Source: Histomonas meleagridis (Eukaryota > Parabasalia > Tritrichomonadida > Dientamoebidae). From it: DNA of 64,000 bases. Both the position numbers and the translations under genes were made by a program. The notes under the pieces are model-generated. The model was not told the origin of the DNA, ran no database searches, and was given only the letters and a program-made list of their open reading frames with translations. Below, one piece after another: positions 39,928 through 49,109 of the stretch; the first letter of the stretch is position 1, and every line of letters begins with the position of its first letter. The stretch lies in NCBI GenBank assembly GCA_020186115.1, contig WSYJ01000020.1, positions 87,983 to 151,982 of the forward strand, written 5' to 3'.

Positions 39928-39962
39928 ATAAGTAAAAAATGACTTACTATAATTTTTTTTTA

Positions 39963-40388
39963 TTAATAATTATTTTCATTTTGAGTGTTTTCTTCTCGAG
40001 TTTGTTGAGTTAATGTATTAGCGTATTGTTGCAATACATTTAATTTACCTAAGTAAGCATTATATTTATTTAAATCATTATTAAATATTTGATTTAACAA
40101 TTCCATTTTAGATATTTGATAAGCTTGATCTAATTGTTCAGGCGTTATATTTTGTAAAGGATTTTTAATAGTTGAATGATATTTTTCATCTATAAATTTA
40201 TAAATTTGTTTTCTAAGTAAATTATGATATTTATTATACACAGTTACAGTTACTGTTATTACATTTTTATTTTTTACAATAGAAAAGGAAGGTTTAATAT
40301 TAATTGCACTAAAATCACAATCTCTAAATTCTTGTGCAAAGCACGTATAAAGAGCTTCTATTAATAATAATGAAGTGATTTTATAAAA
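39963..40388 (-). pseudogene. Maverick ORF, 5'-truncated, unknown function
   Basis: The minus-strand frame is open for about 141 codons but has no ATG. Upstream of a GTG (40241) it still reads like protein (EALYTCFAQEFRDCDFSAIN, KPSFSIVKNKNVITVTVTVY), then KYHNLLRKQIYKFIDEKYHS and a glutamine/asparagine-rich end. This suggests the C-terminal piece of a larger gene whose start is lost; the divergent ATPase gene begins 13 bp beyond it. A beta-rich start followed by helices gives no family. It could be what remains of a capsid or other virion gene, but I cannot support that. Confidence 0.4.
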
Positions 40389-40400
40389 TTATTTTGTTTT

Positions 40401-41204
40401 ATGGAAAACGATATTAATATTGATGTCATAGATAATATGATTGATTATTGTTTATATAAAAATAAACCTAAATTAAATGAAGAATTAATAAGTGAAATTC
40501 ATCCAGTGATGAATGTACCTTATAATTCTTTAAATATAGCAGTAGGTAGATAAAGAAGTGGGAAAACTCAATGTATAATTAGAGAAATTATTAAAATTAG
40601 TAATATTAGTCCTAGAACTCATTATTTATTAATTTATATTAATAAAAAAGAATTAGAAAATGATTCTACATTTGAATCATTAAAACCGTTAATAAAGATT
40701 CCAATATTACATGTAGCTGAAAATCAAGCAGAAGATATCGTTAAAGATATATTAAAATGGAAACAATTTTATAATGAAATTAAAAATAATCATTGGGAAA
40801 ATAAAATAGTAGATAATCAAATAACTGAATTATTTGAAAAATTATCATTTAATAATTTTAATAATTTAACTTTACATACTATAATATTTTTTGAAGATTG
40901 TGCTAATAGTCCTGAATTTAAAAAACCTACTAGTTATTTTAATCAATTATTTACTAAATTAGCTCATATTCAATGTTCTGTATTTTTCGCTGTACAATTT
41001 TGGAAATCTTTACCTGCCGAAGTTAAAGCTAATGTAAGTACTATATTTATATTTCCTAATTTCTCTAAACAACAATTAAGTTATATGTTAGCTCAAATAC
41101 CATTACCTTATACTAAAGATCAAATTTATTCAGTTTATCAAAAATTAACTGGTCATCAAAAAATGATTATTGACGTTAATAATCAAAATATAAAAATTGA
41201 ATAA
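40401..41204 (+). pseudogene. Maverick packaging ATPase (FtsK/HerA type), stop in the P-loop
   Basis: From ATG 40401 one frame runs to TAA 41202-41204 (about 267 residues) with a single stop. The P-loop reads NIAVGR, stop (TAA 40551-40553), RSGKTQ, so the G-x-x-x-S-G-K-T Walker A motif is split. HTIIFFEDCANSPEF is Walker B (four hydrophobics then E-D). AHIQCSVFFAVQFWKSLP is the following sensor-type strand with a glutamine. This order and length match the genome-packaging ATPases of Mavericks/Polintons, adenovirus-like and giant-virus lineages, which pump DNA into capsids. The leader TTATAAAATTATTTTGTTTT precedes the ATG. Read-through or a recent mutation could explain the lone stop. Confidence 0.75.
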
Positions 41205-41234
41205 AAAAAAATTTTTTTAAAATCATTTTTTTTA

Positions 41235-42009
41235 ATGCAACAAGATGTGATATATGCAAATCGTAGACCACGAAATGAAGATGGTTCACGTATATATCCA
41301 CCAATTATTAAAAAAGAACCTAAAAGATATGTTACAGAGGGTGATGCTAAATATATTTTTGATGATGATTTAAGTCATTATAAATATCATGGTGCTGATA
41401 GTACATTAATTGATGAGAATATGAAAGCTTTAGCACATCTTATTCTTGATTTTAAAAAAAGATGTTAGAAAAGTTAGAGATGCACAAACATATAACGGTG
41501 CTTTGGAATATGTTAACAAACATAATAAGAATAAAGATGCAAGATATCATTGGTCAGTTAAAGAAGAAGATATTAATGATGATGGAATTCCAGATATTAT
41601 TATAAGAGATCAACATAAAAGAGCTAAATTTGTTAATGGATGGACAGTCAAAAAACAAGATCCTTATCAAGTAGCATATATGGATTATTTACAAAAGAAT
41701 TATGGTAATCCTACAAAAAGAAGACAACATAGAGCAGATGGAAATGAGATTAAATCTTTCAATGAATGGTTAAATAGTGAAGTAAGAGAAGTAAATTATC
41801 CAAAACCATTTGATGATCCAATTGTTGCATATAAACCTGAATATGATGAATTTAGAGCACAAGTGAAAACGGCTAATGATAACTATTATAGAGATACGGG
41901 TATTATGAATATTTATAAATTATATAGTACTCCAAGAAGAAGGTCAGCAAATGCAGTATTTACAAGTTTACTTGTTAAAGATGCATATAATACTTTCGTT
42001 GATAAATAA
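41235..42009 (+). pseudogene. Maverick ORF with single frameshift at an A7 run, unknown function
   Basis: ATG 41235 opens a frame (MQQDVIYANRRPRNEDGSRI) that ends at 41468, while the next frame continues seamlessly from the AAAAAAA run at about 41454-41460 (KKDVRKVRDAQTYNGALEYV). The product would be about 255 residues: DINDDGIPDIIIRDQHKRAK is a calcium-loop-like motif, followed by NGWTVKKQDPYQVAYMDYLQ and RRRSANAVFTSLLVKDAYN. After two stops (TAATAA) another 40 coherent codons follow (GRIKGYCPILQLSSALF). It is probably a conserved Maverick structural or accessory protein, but I cannot name the family. The shift is +1, in a homopolymer, so a sequencing error is possible. Confidence 0.45.
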
Positions 42010-42162
42010 TAAGGTAATAGTGAATATCAAGGAAGAATTAAAGGTTATTGTCCAATACTTCAATTATCTTCTGCATTATTCAAAATAATGGTTATCCCTA
42101 AAGTAGAAGAACTATTAAAAAAAACGTAATATTCCAAATATTGCTAAAGGTAAAAATATAAA

Positions 42163-42315
42163 ATGCCAGAGTCAGGGGAAAGTTATTATTCAACTGCTTG
42201 TAAAAAAGTTGTTACTGATTTGTTAAATGACCCTAAAAATGAACAAATAATGTTAGATGCAGTCGAAAAATATGTAGTAAGTATAATTGGTACACCTAAT
42301 GGACTAGCAGATTAG
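42163..42315 (+). CDS. Small Maverick ORF, 50 residues
   Basis: ATG 42163 to TAG 42315 encodes a 50-residue helical peptide (MPESGESYYSTACKKVVTDL, then NDPKNEQIMLDAVEKYVV). It is in the same frame as the preceding gene, 150 bp after its TAATAA, and ends 40 bp before the next gene. Amino-acid use looks protein-like. It may be a stand-alone small protein or the tail of the broken upstream gene. Confidence 0.35.
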   Translation: MPESGESYYSTACKKVVTDLLNDPKNEQIMLDAVEKYVVSIIGTPNGLAD

Positions 42316-42355
42316 TAAGTTATTAAACAAAAATTTTTAAAATCACAATTTTTTT

Positions 42356-42877
42356 ATGATTAAAATAAGTGATTTCTCACCTCATGTAGGGAAGAATAAT
42401 ACTGAATATAATAGTTCTAGTGCTAATTGTAAAGTTATTATTAATAATAACAATAGTGAAACACCAGCACATTATCCTGAAGTTAATGAAGAAACACCAA
42501 AAATAATTACAAGAGAAACTGAACTTAATACTGATAATGCTAGTGCTTTATATAAACATATAGCTTTAACATTTAGTGCGATTTTAAAAACAAATAATAT
42601 GAAATTAATAGCAAATTTAATTGATAATAGTGGAAAAATTATTATTAATGCTAATGATTTAATACAAGCTATAAGTTTAATTTTAGAAATTGATTTTAAT
42701 CAAGTTAGATTAAGTTATGAAGATCCTGAACCTGGATGTTTAAAGCATGTAAATCTAATTAAAAAAGTTAACTCAATTAAGATTAATGGATATGATTTTA
42801 GTTCTCAATATAATAAAAAATATAACGCATTAATGGATGAATTCAATATATCATTAGAAAAAGTATTTATTTATTGA
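42356..42877 (+). CDS. Maverick ORF, 173 residues, unknown function
   Basis: An intact frame from ATG 42356. The N-terminal third is asparagine/serine-rich and probably disordered (NSSSANCKVIINNNN). The rest is helical then mixed (LYKHIALTFSAILKTNNMKL, IIINANDLIQAISLILEIDF, EDPEPGCLKHVNLIKKVNSI). No known motif is visible. Its leader AAAATCACAATTTTTTT directly before the ATG matches those of neighbouring element genes. Its 3' end overlaps that of the convergent integrase by about 11 bp, a compact virus-like arrangement. Confidence 0.5.
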   Translation: MIKISDFSPHVGKNNTEYNSSSANCKVIINNNNSETPAHYPEVNEETPKIITRETELNTDNASALYKHIALTFSAILKTNNMKLIANLIDNSGKIIINANDLIQAISLILEIDFNQVRLSYEDPEPGCLKHVNLIKKVNSIKINGYDFSSQYNKKYNALMDEFNISLEKVFIY

Positions 42878-44306
42878 AATTAATAGGACAAGGCACAGGT
42901 TTTAATAAATATCTTGGTACTGACATTTTTATACCTTTTTCATTATAAATATTATATTTACTTTTTTCGAAATTATCTACAATAAAAATATCTGGTAATA
43001 TTTTTGATCTCTTTTTTAATTGATCTGTGTTATAAACTGTTACTGTTGTATAGGATGTAAATAAAATCCTTTTTGTTTCATAATTTTATAATTTAATTTA
43101 TGTAAAGATAAACCAAAAGATTTTTGTTTTATTTTAGCTTCATATGGTGATATTTATTTATGATTTAATTTAGATAATGTTTTATGATAAGTATAATTAT
43201 AATTATGTATAATTTTATTCATATCATGAGGTTGAATATACTCTAAACCCATATTATCAGCCATATCTCTAATAGTTCTACAAATTCTATTAATTATAGC
43301 TAAAGATGAATGTATAGGATAAGATTTATTTTTAATTATTATTCTTTCAACAGGAATTATTTTAGTACCAATTAAATGATTTGCAATATATTGTAAAGGT
43401 TTTGATAAAAATGATTTTTCTGAATCACAATGAATAATTTTAGGATTAAATAAACCTGTACCATAAAGTTCAAATAAAGCTTTAGGAAAATAATTTATAT
43501 TCGGTTTTATTTTACCTATATTTGTATAATCAATACTATAAGGTATATTTAATTTTTTAAATAAATATTTATTTTTATTTAAAGTTTTAAAACCTGTATT
43601 AATATTTTGTTTATCTTCATAAATATTGTAAAATTCATTTGGAGTTACATATCTAAAATGATAAAAATAATATGAAAGATATAATGAATAAGCATAATCT
43701 AATGGAATATTTTCTGTTATATTTGAGTTAGTTAATTTTGTAATTAAGAAATTATTAAATTCTTGTATAGTTTTAGGTTTCCCATTTTTAAAATCATTTT
43801 CTACTTCTTTTGCAAATATTTTATGAAGTAATATTCTTAAAGGTGTATATTTTAAAATAATAGATTTATAATAGTTATAATATTCATTTAATGTATATAA
43901 ACCTATATGTCCATCAATATAATCAATATTATATTTTTTAATTTTATCATTAATTAATTTCTTAAATTCATCAAAATCTAATTTCGTATTAATTTGTTTT
44001 TTTTTTTCTTAAAAAATTTATAATGAATCTATTTATAATGATTTGATAATATTCTGTCATAGTCTTATATTGAATTTTATATGTTGGTGATATTGGAACC
44101 CCATTTCTAACAGATTTTGTTGGGTCATCCATTAGTTTTAAATAATTATTTAGTGATAAATCAAATTTCAGAATACGAAAAATCACTCTCAAATTTTGCA
44201 TTAAAAATTCGTAAAAAAAAGGCTGTTTTTCAGGTCCTTCATCATTAAGTGAGGCTAATCGTCGTACTTCATTTATTGATGATTTATTAATGTTAGGTTC
44301 TTCCAT
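42867..44306 (-). pseudogene. Maverick retroviral-type integrase, broken
   Basis: From ATG 44306 the first frame (MEEPNINKSSINEVRRLASL) runs to a poly-A stretch (T12 on the plus strand, about 44000-44011), where it shifts into LDFDEFKKLINDKIKKYNID. It then reads on to a TAA at 43154-43156 and shifts again near 43060. Integrase features are PRITHCDSEKSF-like IIHCDSEKSFLSKPLQYIAN (second aspartate), IPVERIIIKNKSYPIHSSLA, INRICRTIRDMADNMG and NYTYHKTLSKLNHK then SPYEAK, the classic end of an rve core. The C-terminal SH3-like segment has TVTVYNTDQLKKRSKILPDI and MSVPRYLLKPVP. Where the catalytic glutamate is expected (xxIxERxxRTIRD) I read IINRIC. It would insert the element. Confidence 0.65.
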
Positions 44307-44336
44307 TTTAAAAAATAAAAATGAAATAAATTATTT

Positions 44337-46253
44337 TTATTCTTTTAATACATTTAATAAATTTTCATCAATTTTATATGATACTTTACCAACTATTGAA
44401 TTTAATATTTTAGTAGTTATTACTAAATCATCTGATAATTTATTACCATCAAATAATACTACATCACCTATTTCATAATCTGCAGTATTATTTACTCTGA
44501 AATAAAAATCTCCATGTGAAGCGTAATCAATAGTATCTTGTAAAATTTCTACTTCTCTTTTAATAACATCACCTATTGAAGTATTATAACCAGTTTCATG
44601 TTTAGATACACATATACCTAAATATTTTTTATATGTACCTGTTGTTTTAACTGATGGAATACAATCAGTTGATGAAGTATTTGTAACATATTTACCTTCA
44701 TTAGTTAGAGCATAAACATTACCTGTTAAAAATACAGGTGAACCAATTTGAAATTGTGTTAAGTCTTCTGAAACAGGAGCATTATGAATAATAGTTGTAT
44801 TTATTTGTGCAAGACCTCCAGTTCCTTCGAATGTATTAAATGTAGTTGTGATATAATATATTGCACTATATGTATCAAGATAAGAACCATCATTTTGTTT
44901 CTTTTGTGTTACAGATTCAAAATATAATCTTCCATATTTTTTATCTGCAGTAGGTGTACATCCATAAATTCTCCATAATAATTGATATGTATTACCTGAT
45001 TCTTCAATTATACTGTGAAATAAAGTTAATTTAGTAGATTCTAAACTAGTGAATTGTCCAGTATCGGATTTTATATTTCCTGTATTAACAATGCCATTAG
45101 TTTTTACAGAGTACATAATTTCACTACAAACTATTTTATTACAACCTATTGCTTCAAAAGATGAGGAGTAATAAAAACCATTTCCTTGTTTTGGTTTGAA
45201 CTCAAGATAATCATCTAATGCTGTTATTCTCCAACTATAATCATTTTCATAACCACCACTAGTATGCATATCTATGTGTGGACCTGTTTCTAAAACACCA
45301 TCGTTTTTAATAACTGCAATTGAAGGAACACTAATATCTAAATTTGAAGCTGAAGGTCCCGAATTTAAAGCAAAACCATTAATTGTTGAACAATGAATAT
45401 CTTCTGTATTTGAACCTGTAGGAATATCTGTTAAATCATTATAACTATGTGTATGATTTGATGCAGCATATTTTGTATCATGATTATGATCTTTTGAAGC
45501 ATACTCTTCATGTGTATGTTCTGAAGGTGGAAATGTTTCAGGTTTATCAGTTAAATCATTATAACTATGGGTATGTTCTGAAGGTGGAAATGTTTCAGGT
45601 TTATCAGTTAAATCATTATAACTATGAGTATGATCTGATGAAGCATAGTTTACATGTTCATGATCTTTTTTAGCATAAATCTCATCATGATTATGATCAT
45701 TTAAAGATATTTCAGATGTATCTACATTATTTATAGATGCACATTGAATATTTCCATTATTTCCAAAACTTAATAATGAACCAGTTTTTGATTTAAAATC
45801 TAATGAATTAGTATTAGCAGTTATTCTCCATGTATTATCTTTATCATAATCTGCATTATTATGCATATCAATATATTGACCAACTTCTACAACACCATCT
45901 TCTTTTAATGTAATAATAGATGGTACATATAATTTTGTATCCCATTTACCACCTTCTGCAGTTGTTAATTGAAAACCATTTAATGAATTAACTTGTACAT
46001 TCCCATTTACTGTTAAATCATTATTTATTGTACTATGTGTATGACTTTTTGTAGAATATTTTTCATCTGATTGTGATTTGTTATAATATAATTGAGGTAA
46101 TGTAATCGAAGTTATAGTATTAAGTTTTTCTGTTATTTTGTCATTTGTTGGATAATTTTCTAAAACTTCTTGTGAGTCATCTTTATCAATAATTTCAGAA
46201 GCATCAACAACATTAGTTTTTATTCCTTTCGTAGCATTCTCAATACTAAACAT
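44337..46253 (-). CDS. Phage-tail-fibre-like, histidine-rich protein in the Maverick, intact
   Basis: A 638-residue protein, one of the few intact genes of the element. Residues 65-290 contain repeats of the form (S/P)SEHTHSYNDLTDKPETFPP with variants HDEIYAKKDHEHVNYASSDH, the H-x-H triads and YNDLTDKP motif of phage and contractile-tail fibres, which form trimeric shafts binding iron between histidines. Flanking blocks VPSIITLKEDGVVEVG and VPSIAVIKNDGVLETG are internal duplicates. The C-terminal half is beta-rich (RLYFESVTQKKQND; VFLTGNVYALTNEGKYV; YEIGDVVLFDGNKL) and could be a receptor-binding head. A virion attachment fibre is the natural inference. Its leader AAAATCATTTTTTATCA is typical of the element. 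The last 34 bp of the upstream gene overlap its start. Confidence 0.7.
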   Translation of the reverse strand: MFSIENATKGIKTNVVDASEIIDKDDSQEVLENYPTNDKITEKLNTITSITLPQLYYNKSQSDEKYSTKSHTHSTINNDLTVNGNVQVNSLNGFQLTTAEGGKWDTKLYVPSIITLKEDGVVEVGQYIDMHNNADYDKDNTWRITANTNSLDFKSKTGSLLSFGNNGNIQCASINNVDTSEISLNDHNHDEIYAKKDHEHVNYASSDHTHSYNDLTDKPETFPPSEHTHSYNDLTDKPETFPPSEHTHEEYASKDHNHDTKYAASNHTHSYNDLTDIPTGSNTEDIHCSTINGFALNSGPSASNLDISVPSIAVIKNDGVLETGPHIDMHTSGGYENDYSWRITALDDYLEFKPKQGNGFYYSSSFEAIGCNKIVCSEIMYSVKTNGIVNTGNIKSDTGQFTSLESTKLTLFHSIIEESGNTYQLLWRIYGCTPTADKKYGRLYFESVTQKKQNDGSYLDTYSAIYYITTTFNTFEGTGGLAQINTTIIHNAPVSEDLTQFQIGSPVFLTGNVYALTNEGKYVTNTSSTDCIPSVKTTGTYKKYLGICVSKHETGYNTSIGDVIKREVEILQDTIDYASHGDFYFRVNNTADYEIGDVVLFDGNKLSDDLVITTKILNSIVGKVSYKIDENLLNVLKE

Positions 46254-46615
46254 TGATAAAAAATGATTTTTATTTGATAAATTAATAATAATTCTAACAT
46301 TAAATATTCTGGATCAATTTCTTTACCATTCATTTCTTTAAACCATATTTTAAAATTTGGTTTTCTACTTTTATATTCATATTTCTTATATTTAGTTCTA
46401 TTTTCATTCGTATAAATACAAAAATAATCTTCATAATGATCACGTTCAATGAAATCAGCATGCATTGAAACATCAGATACTAAATAATCCTTAAATTTAC
46501 ACTTACATTGTTGTACTACTATATATCTAGGATTTTGAGAATCCACAAATTCAGGCGGAGAACGGTTTTCTTTTTGTGAAGTACAAAAATACGTTTTAGT
46601 CACAAGTTTAAGCAT
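46220..46615 (-). CDS. Maverick ORF upstream of the fibre gene, 131 residues
   Basis: ATG 46615 to 46220. The sequence is mixed and charged with several aromatic residues (SPPEFVDSQNPRYIVVQQCK; MHADFIERDHYEDYFCIYTN; RKPNFKIWFKEMNGKEIDPE). The final residues after PEYL overlap the fibre gene start and turn hydrophobic. No domain recognised. Upstream at 46650-46667 the complementary strand reads GTTGTCAAAAAGCGACGG, related to the TCAAAAAGT motif of this region. Confidence 0.45.
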   Translation of the reverse strand: MLKLVTKTYFCTSQKENRSPPEFVDSQNPRYIVVQQCKCKFKDYLVSDVSMHADFIERDHYEDYFCIYTNENRTKYKKYEYKSRKPNFKIWFKEMNGKEIDPEYLMLELLLIYQIKIIFYQCLVLRMLRKE

Positions 46616-47923
46616 TTAGATATATAAGGTTTGCCATGCGATCAAACAATAACCGTCGCTTTTTGACAACTTAATATCTGACCAAATAATATCCGGGGAC
46701 AACTCGTGCTGGTTATACGAGGTTTTTGATAAGTTTATGTGAAAAGTGGCATAGAGTGCTATCGTTACTCTCAAAAAGTTTTTCGTTATATCAAAATTGA
46801 ATGCTCATTCAAATTTTCAAACGAATTGTATGGCTCACAAAAATCATTTTGATAAAATTAATATATAATATAGCTGATATGAAGTAATAAAATAATTTGA
46901 TGTTAAATCTTCATTAAAATTAATTCTAAAATGAAATAAGATTAATTTGAAAAAATATATTTATTTTAAAATTTCAATAGCATTGATCGAATCTACACAT
47001 TCAAAAATATATATCTATAATGTTTTTTTGGATTAAAATATCTTATATTCATGAGAAGAAATGAAGATATTTCACATTAAAATTGAGTCGTATCGAATTA
47101 TTGAATAAGTATTCGATTCTTACGTGGAAAAACCGTAAATAACGACAACACATTCAAAAAAATTTGACGTACGATATTTAACTCAAAAGTGATTTTCTGT
47201 TTAAAATAATAATATTTCCATTAAAAATGATAAACTGATAATTTTATTACTATTATATGAATAAATATCGATAATTATTGACTATATCAGAGTTTCATTA
47301 ATTTTATTGAATTAAATTTTCAAATCTTAATTAGATTGCATCCAAAATTTAGTTGATGATTATTATAACATTATATTCTAATTTTTGCATTTATTTCTCA
47401 TTAATTATTCTATTCATTCATTATTATCTATCATAATGTATTTTAAATATTTATCATTCATTATACGATATATTATACAATATATTATACATTACATTAA
47501 TAATGAATAACAATATTCGTCACACTAATGAATAACAGTATAAATAACAATATACAATACACTAATGAATAACATTATATATTACATTATACATCACATT
47601 GATGAATAACATTATACAATACACCAATGAATAACATTATCTAATGCATTAATTAATAACATTATACAATACATTAATGAATTACACTATGAATAACATT
47701 AATGATGTTATTATTCATTAGTGTATTGTATAATGTTATTCATTATTAATGTATTGTATAATGTTATTCATTAATGTAATGCATAATTATCAATGATTGA
47801 TATATTAATTAAAATACTCTATTTTCAATGCATATCTGGTCGTACTTAACACAAAATGTGCTTTTATATCAAATTTTCTGAACCTATCTGGTTTTGTACA
47901 AGTACCTGCAATCCAAATTTTTA
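46616..47923. other. Non-coding right flank of the Maverick
   Basis: About 1.3 kb without supportable genes. 46630-46800 is less AT-rich, with a hairpin CTCGT...ACGAG (46707-46725) and a TCAAAAAGT motif at 46771; it may hold the end of the Maverick. I could not find a matching inverted repeat near 35900-36500, so the element's termini are not defined. An AT-rich palindromic tandem array (47505-47785) precedes the ankyrin gene. Confidence 0.35.
47505..47785. repeat. AT-rich tandem array arranged as a palindrome
   Basis: Variants of AATGAATAACATTATACAAT plus ACATT (about 25 bp) are repeated head to tail to about 47700. The same unit then appears in reverse complement (GTATTGTATAATGTTATTCA) to 47785. 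The centre is near 47705 (ACATTAATGATGTTATTATT). It can fold into a long hairpin. No protein is encoded. Confidence 0.65.
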
Positions 47924-49105
47924 ATGGAAAAGGATCCAAACCTAGAACAATATTTACTAAATTATCAAAAAATGGAAAACATTATCAATGAATTAAAAAA
48001 TGGTAATACCGAACAAGCAGTTTGTTTAACACTAAAATTATTCGATATTGATCAAAATATTATAATGTATAATTATGATGTTATTCATTTAGTTTATATT
48101 TTTTCCGCTCAACATGATAATAATCCCAAGGAATATTTTGATTATTTGATTTTATTAAATCAAAAAGAAGAAGAAAAATTTCAAGTACATTTTAATATTA
48201 TAAAATCATTTGCATTATTTCTTCGTCAGTTAGGAACAAAAAAATCCGATTTTCTTTTAGAATATATGTTTGAGCATAAAATGGCTGATCCAATAATTGT
48301 TCAATATTTACATAGTTTTTATTTTGCACATTATAATTTTAAATCAACAATCAATCAATATTTACCATATGAATTTGACATTGACAAATTAAAGGCGAAT
48401 GATTGGGTTCTTCATAAAACTCTTGTTCATGAGGGATTTACACAAAATGAAATTATGGAAATAATTCGAAATGATGATGTTAATAAACTTCAAGAAATAT
48501 CATCTCAAGCAGGATTTAAATTAAATCAAGAAATAACATATTCTTATTTTGATATATATTTCCATGAAATTGATTATAACCATGATTCAGCAAAAGTTAC
48601 ATTAATTGATTATGCAGCATTTTTTGGATCAATAAAATGTTTTAAATATCTTCTTATGAATGGTGCAGATGTAAGTAATTCAGGTAAATATGCAATTGCA
48701 AGTGGAAATTTAGAAATTGTTCATTTATGCGAACAAAATCATTCATCATTTGAATATGCATATGAAACAGCAATTCAATTTCACCGAAATGATATTTTTA
48801 ATTATTTGTATGAAAATAAATTAGAAGAATTAAATCATTTAACTAAATTAGGAATAAAATGCATTGAATATTATAATTATCAAATATTATCATTTTTAGA
48901 AAGTAAAGGAATGACTGTTGATTCCGAATTAATTACTAAATTAGCAGAAAATGGTAACTTATTCTTTATGAAATATTTTATTAAAAAAGTTGAAATGCCA
49001 AAGAATATTTTGGAATCAGCAGTTAAATCAGGCAATATAGAACTTGTTAAATTTATTCTTCAACAAAAAGATATTAATAAAAATGAAGATCGTTCGTACA
49101 TATAA
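47924..49105 (+). CDS. Ankyrin-repeat protein with DUF3447-like N-terminus, copy 1
   Basis: About 393 residues from ATG 47924 (the frame opens with a TTG at 47894). The N-terminal 200 residues are helical, ending in DWVLHKTLVHEGFTQNEIME, then EIIRNDDVNKLQEISSQAGF, as in the large trichomonad family with a DUF3447-like head. Ankyrin-like repeats begin about residue 225: VTLIDYAAFFGSIKCFKYLL, MNGADVSNSGKYAIASGNLE and IVHLCEQNHSSF, then weaker ones to SGNIELVKFILQQKDIN. These proteins are interaction scaffolds of unknown role. The frame stops at 49105, where the regular ankyrin repeats become separated by spacers. Confidence 0.7.
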   Translation: MEKDPNLEQYLLNYQKMENIINELKNGNTEQAVCLTLKLFDIDQNIIMYNYDVIHLVYIFSAQHDNNPKEYFDYLILLNQKEEEKFQVHFNIIKSFALFLRQLGTKKSDFLLEYMFEHKMADPIIVQYLHSFYFAHYNFKSTINQYLPYEFDIDKLKANDWVLHKTLVHEGFTQNEIMEIIRNDDVNKLQEISSQAGFKLNQEITYSYFDIYFHEIDYNHDSAKVTLIDYAAFFGSIKCFKYLLMNGADVSNSGKYAIASGNLEIVHLCEQNHSSFEYAYETAIQFHRNDIFNYLYENKLEELNHLTKLGIKCIEYYNYQILSFLESKGMTVDSELITKLAENGNLFFMKYFIKKVEMPKNILESAVKSGNIELVKFILQQKDINKNEDRSYI

Positions 49106-49109
49106 CATT

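Noticed and set aside
41446-41468. Programmed -1 frameshift at TTTTAAAAAAA
   Set aside because: The downstream frame requires a +1 shift, so the usual X-XXY-YYZ slippery mechanism does not apply. A homopolymer indel is simpler.
45449-45673. Plus-strand frame with YQLNHYNYG repeats
   Set aside because: It is the antisense of the histidine-rich fibre repeats.
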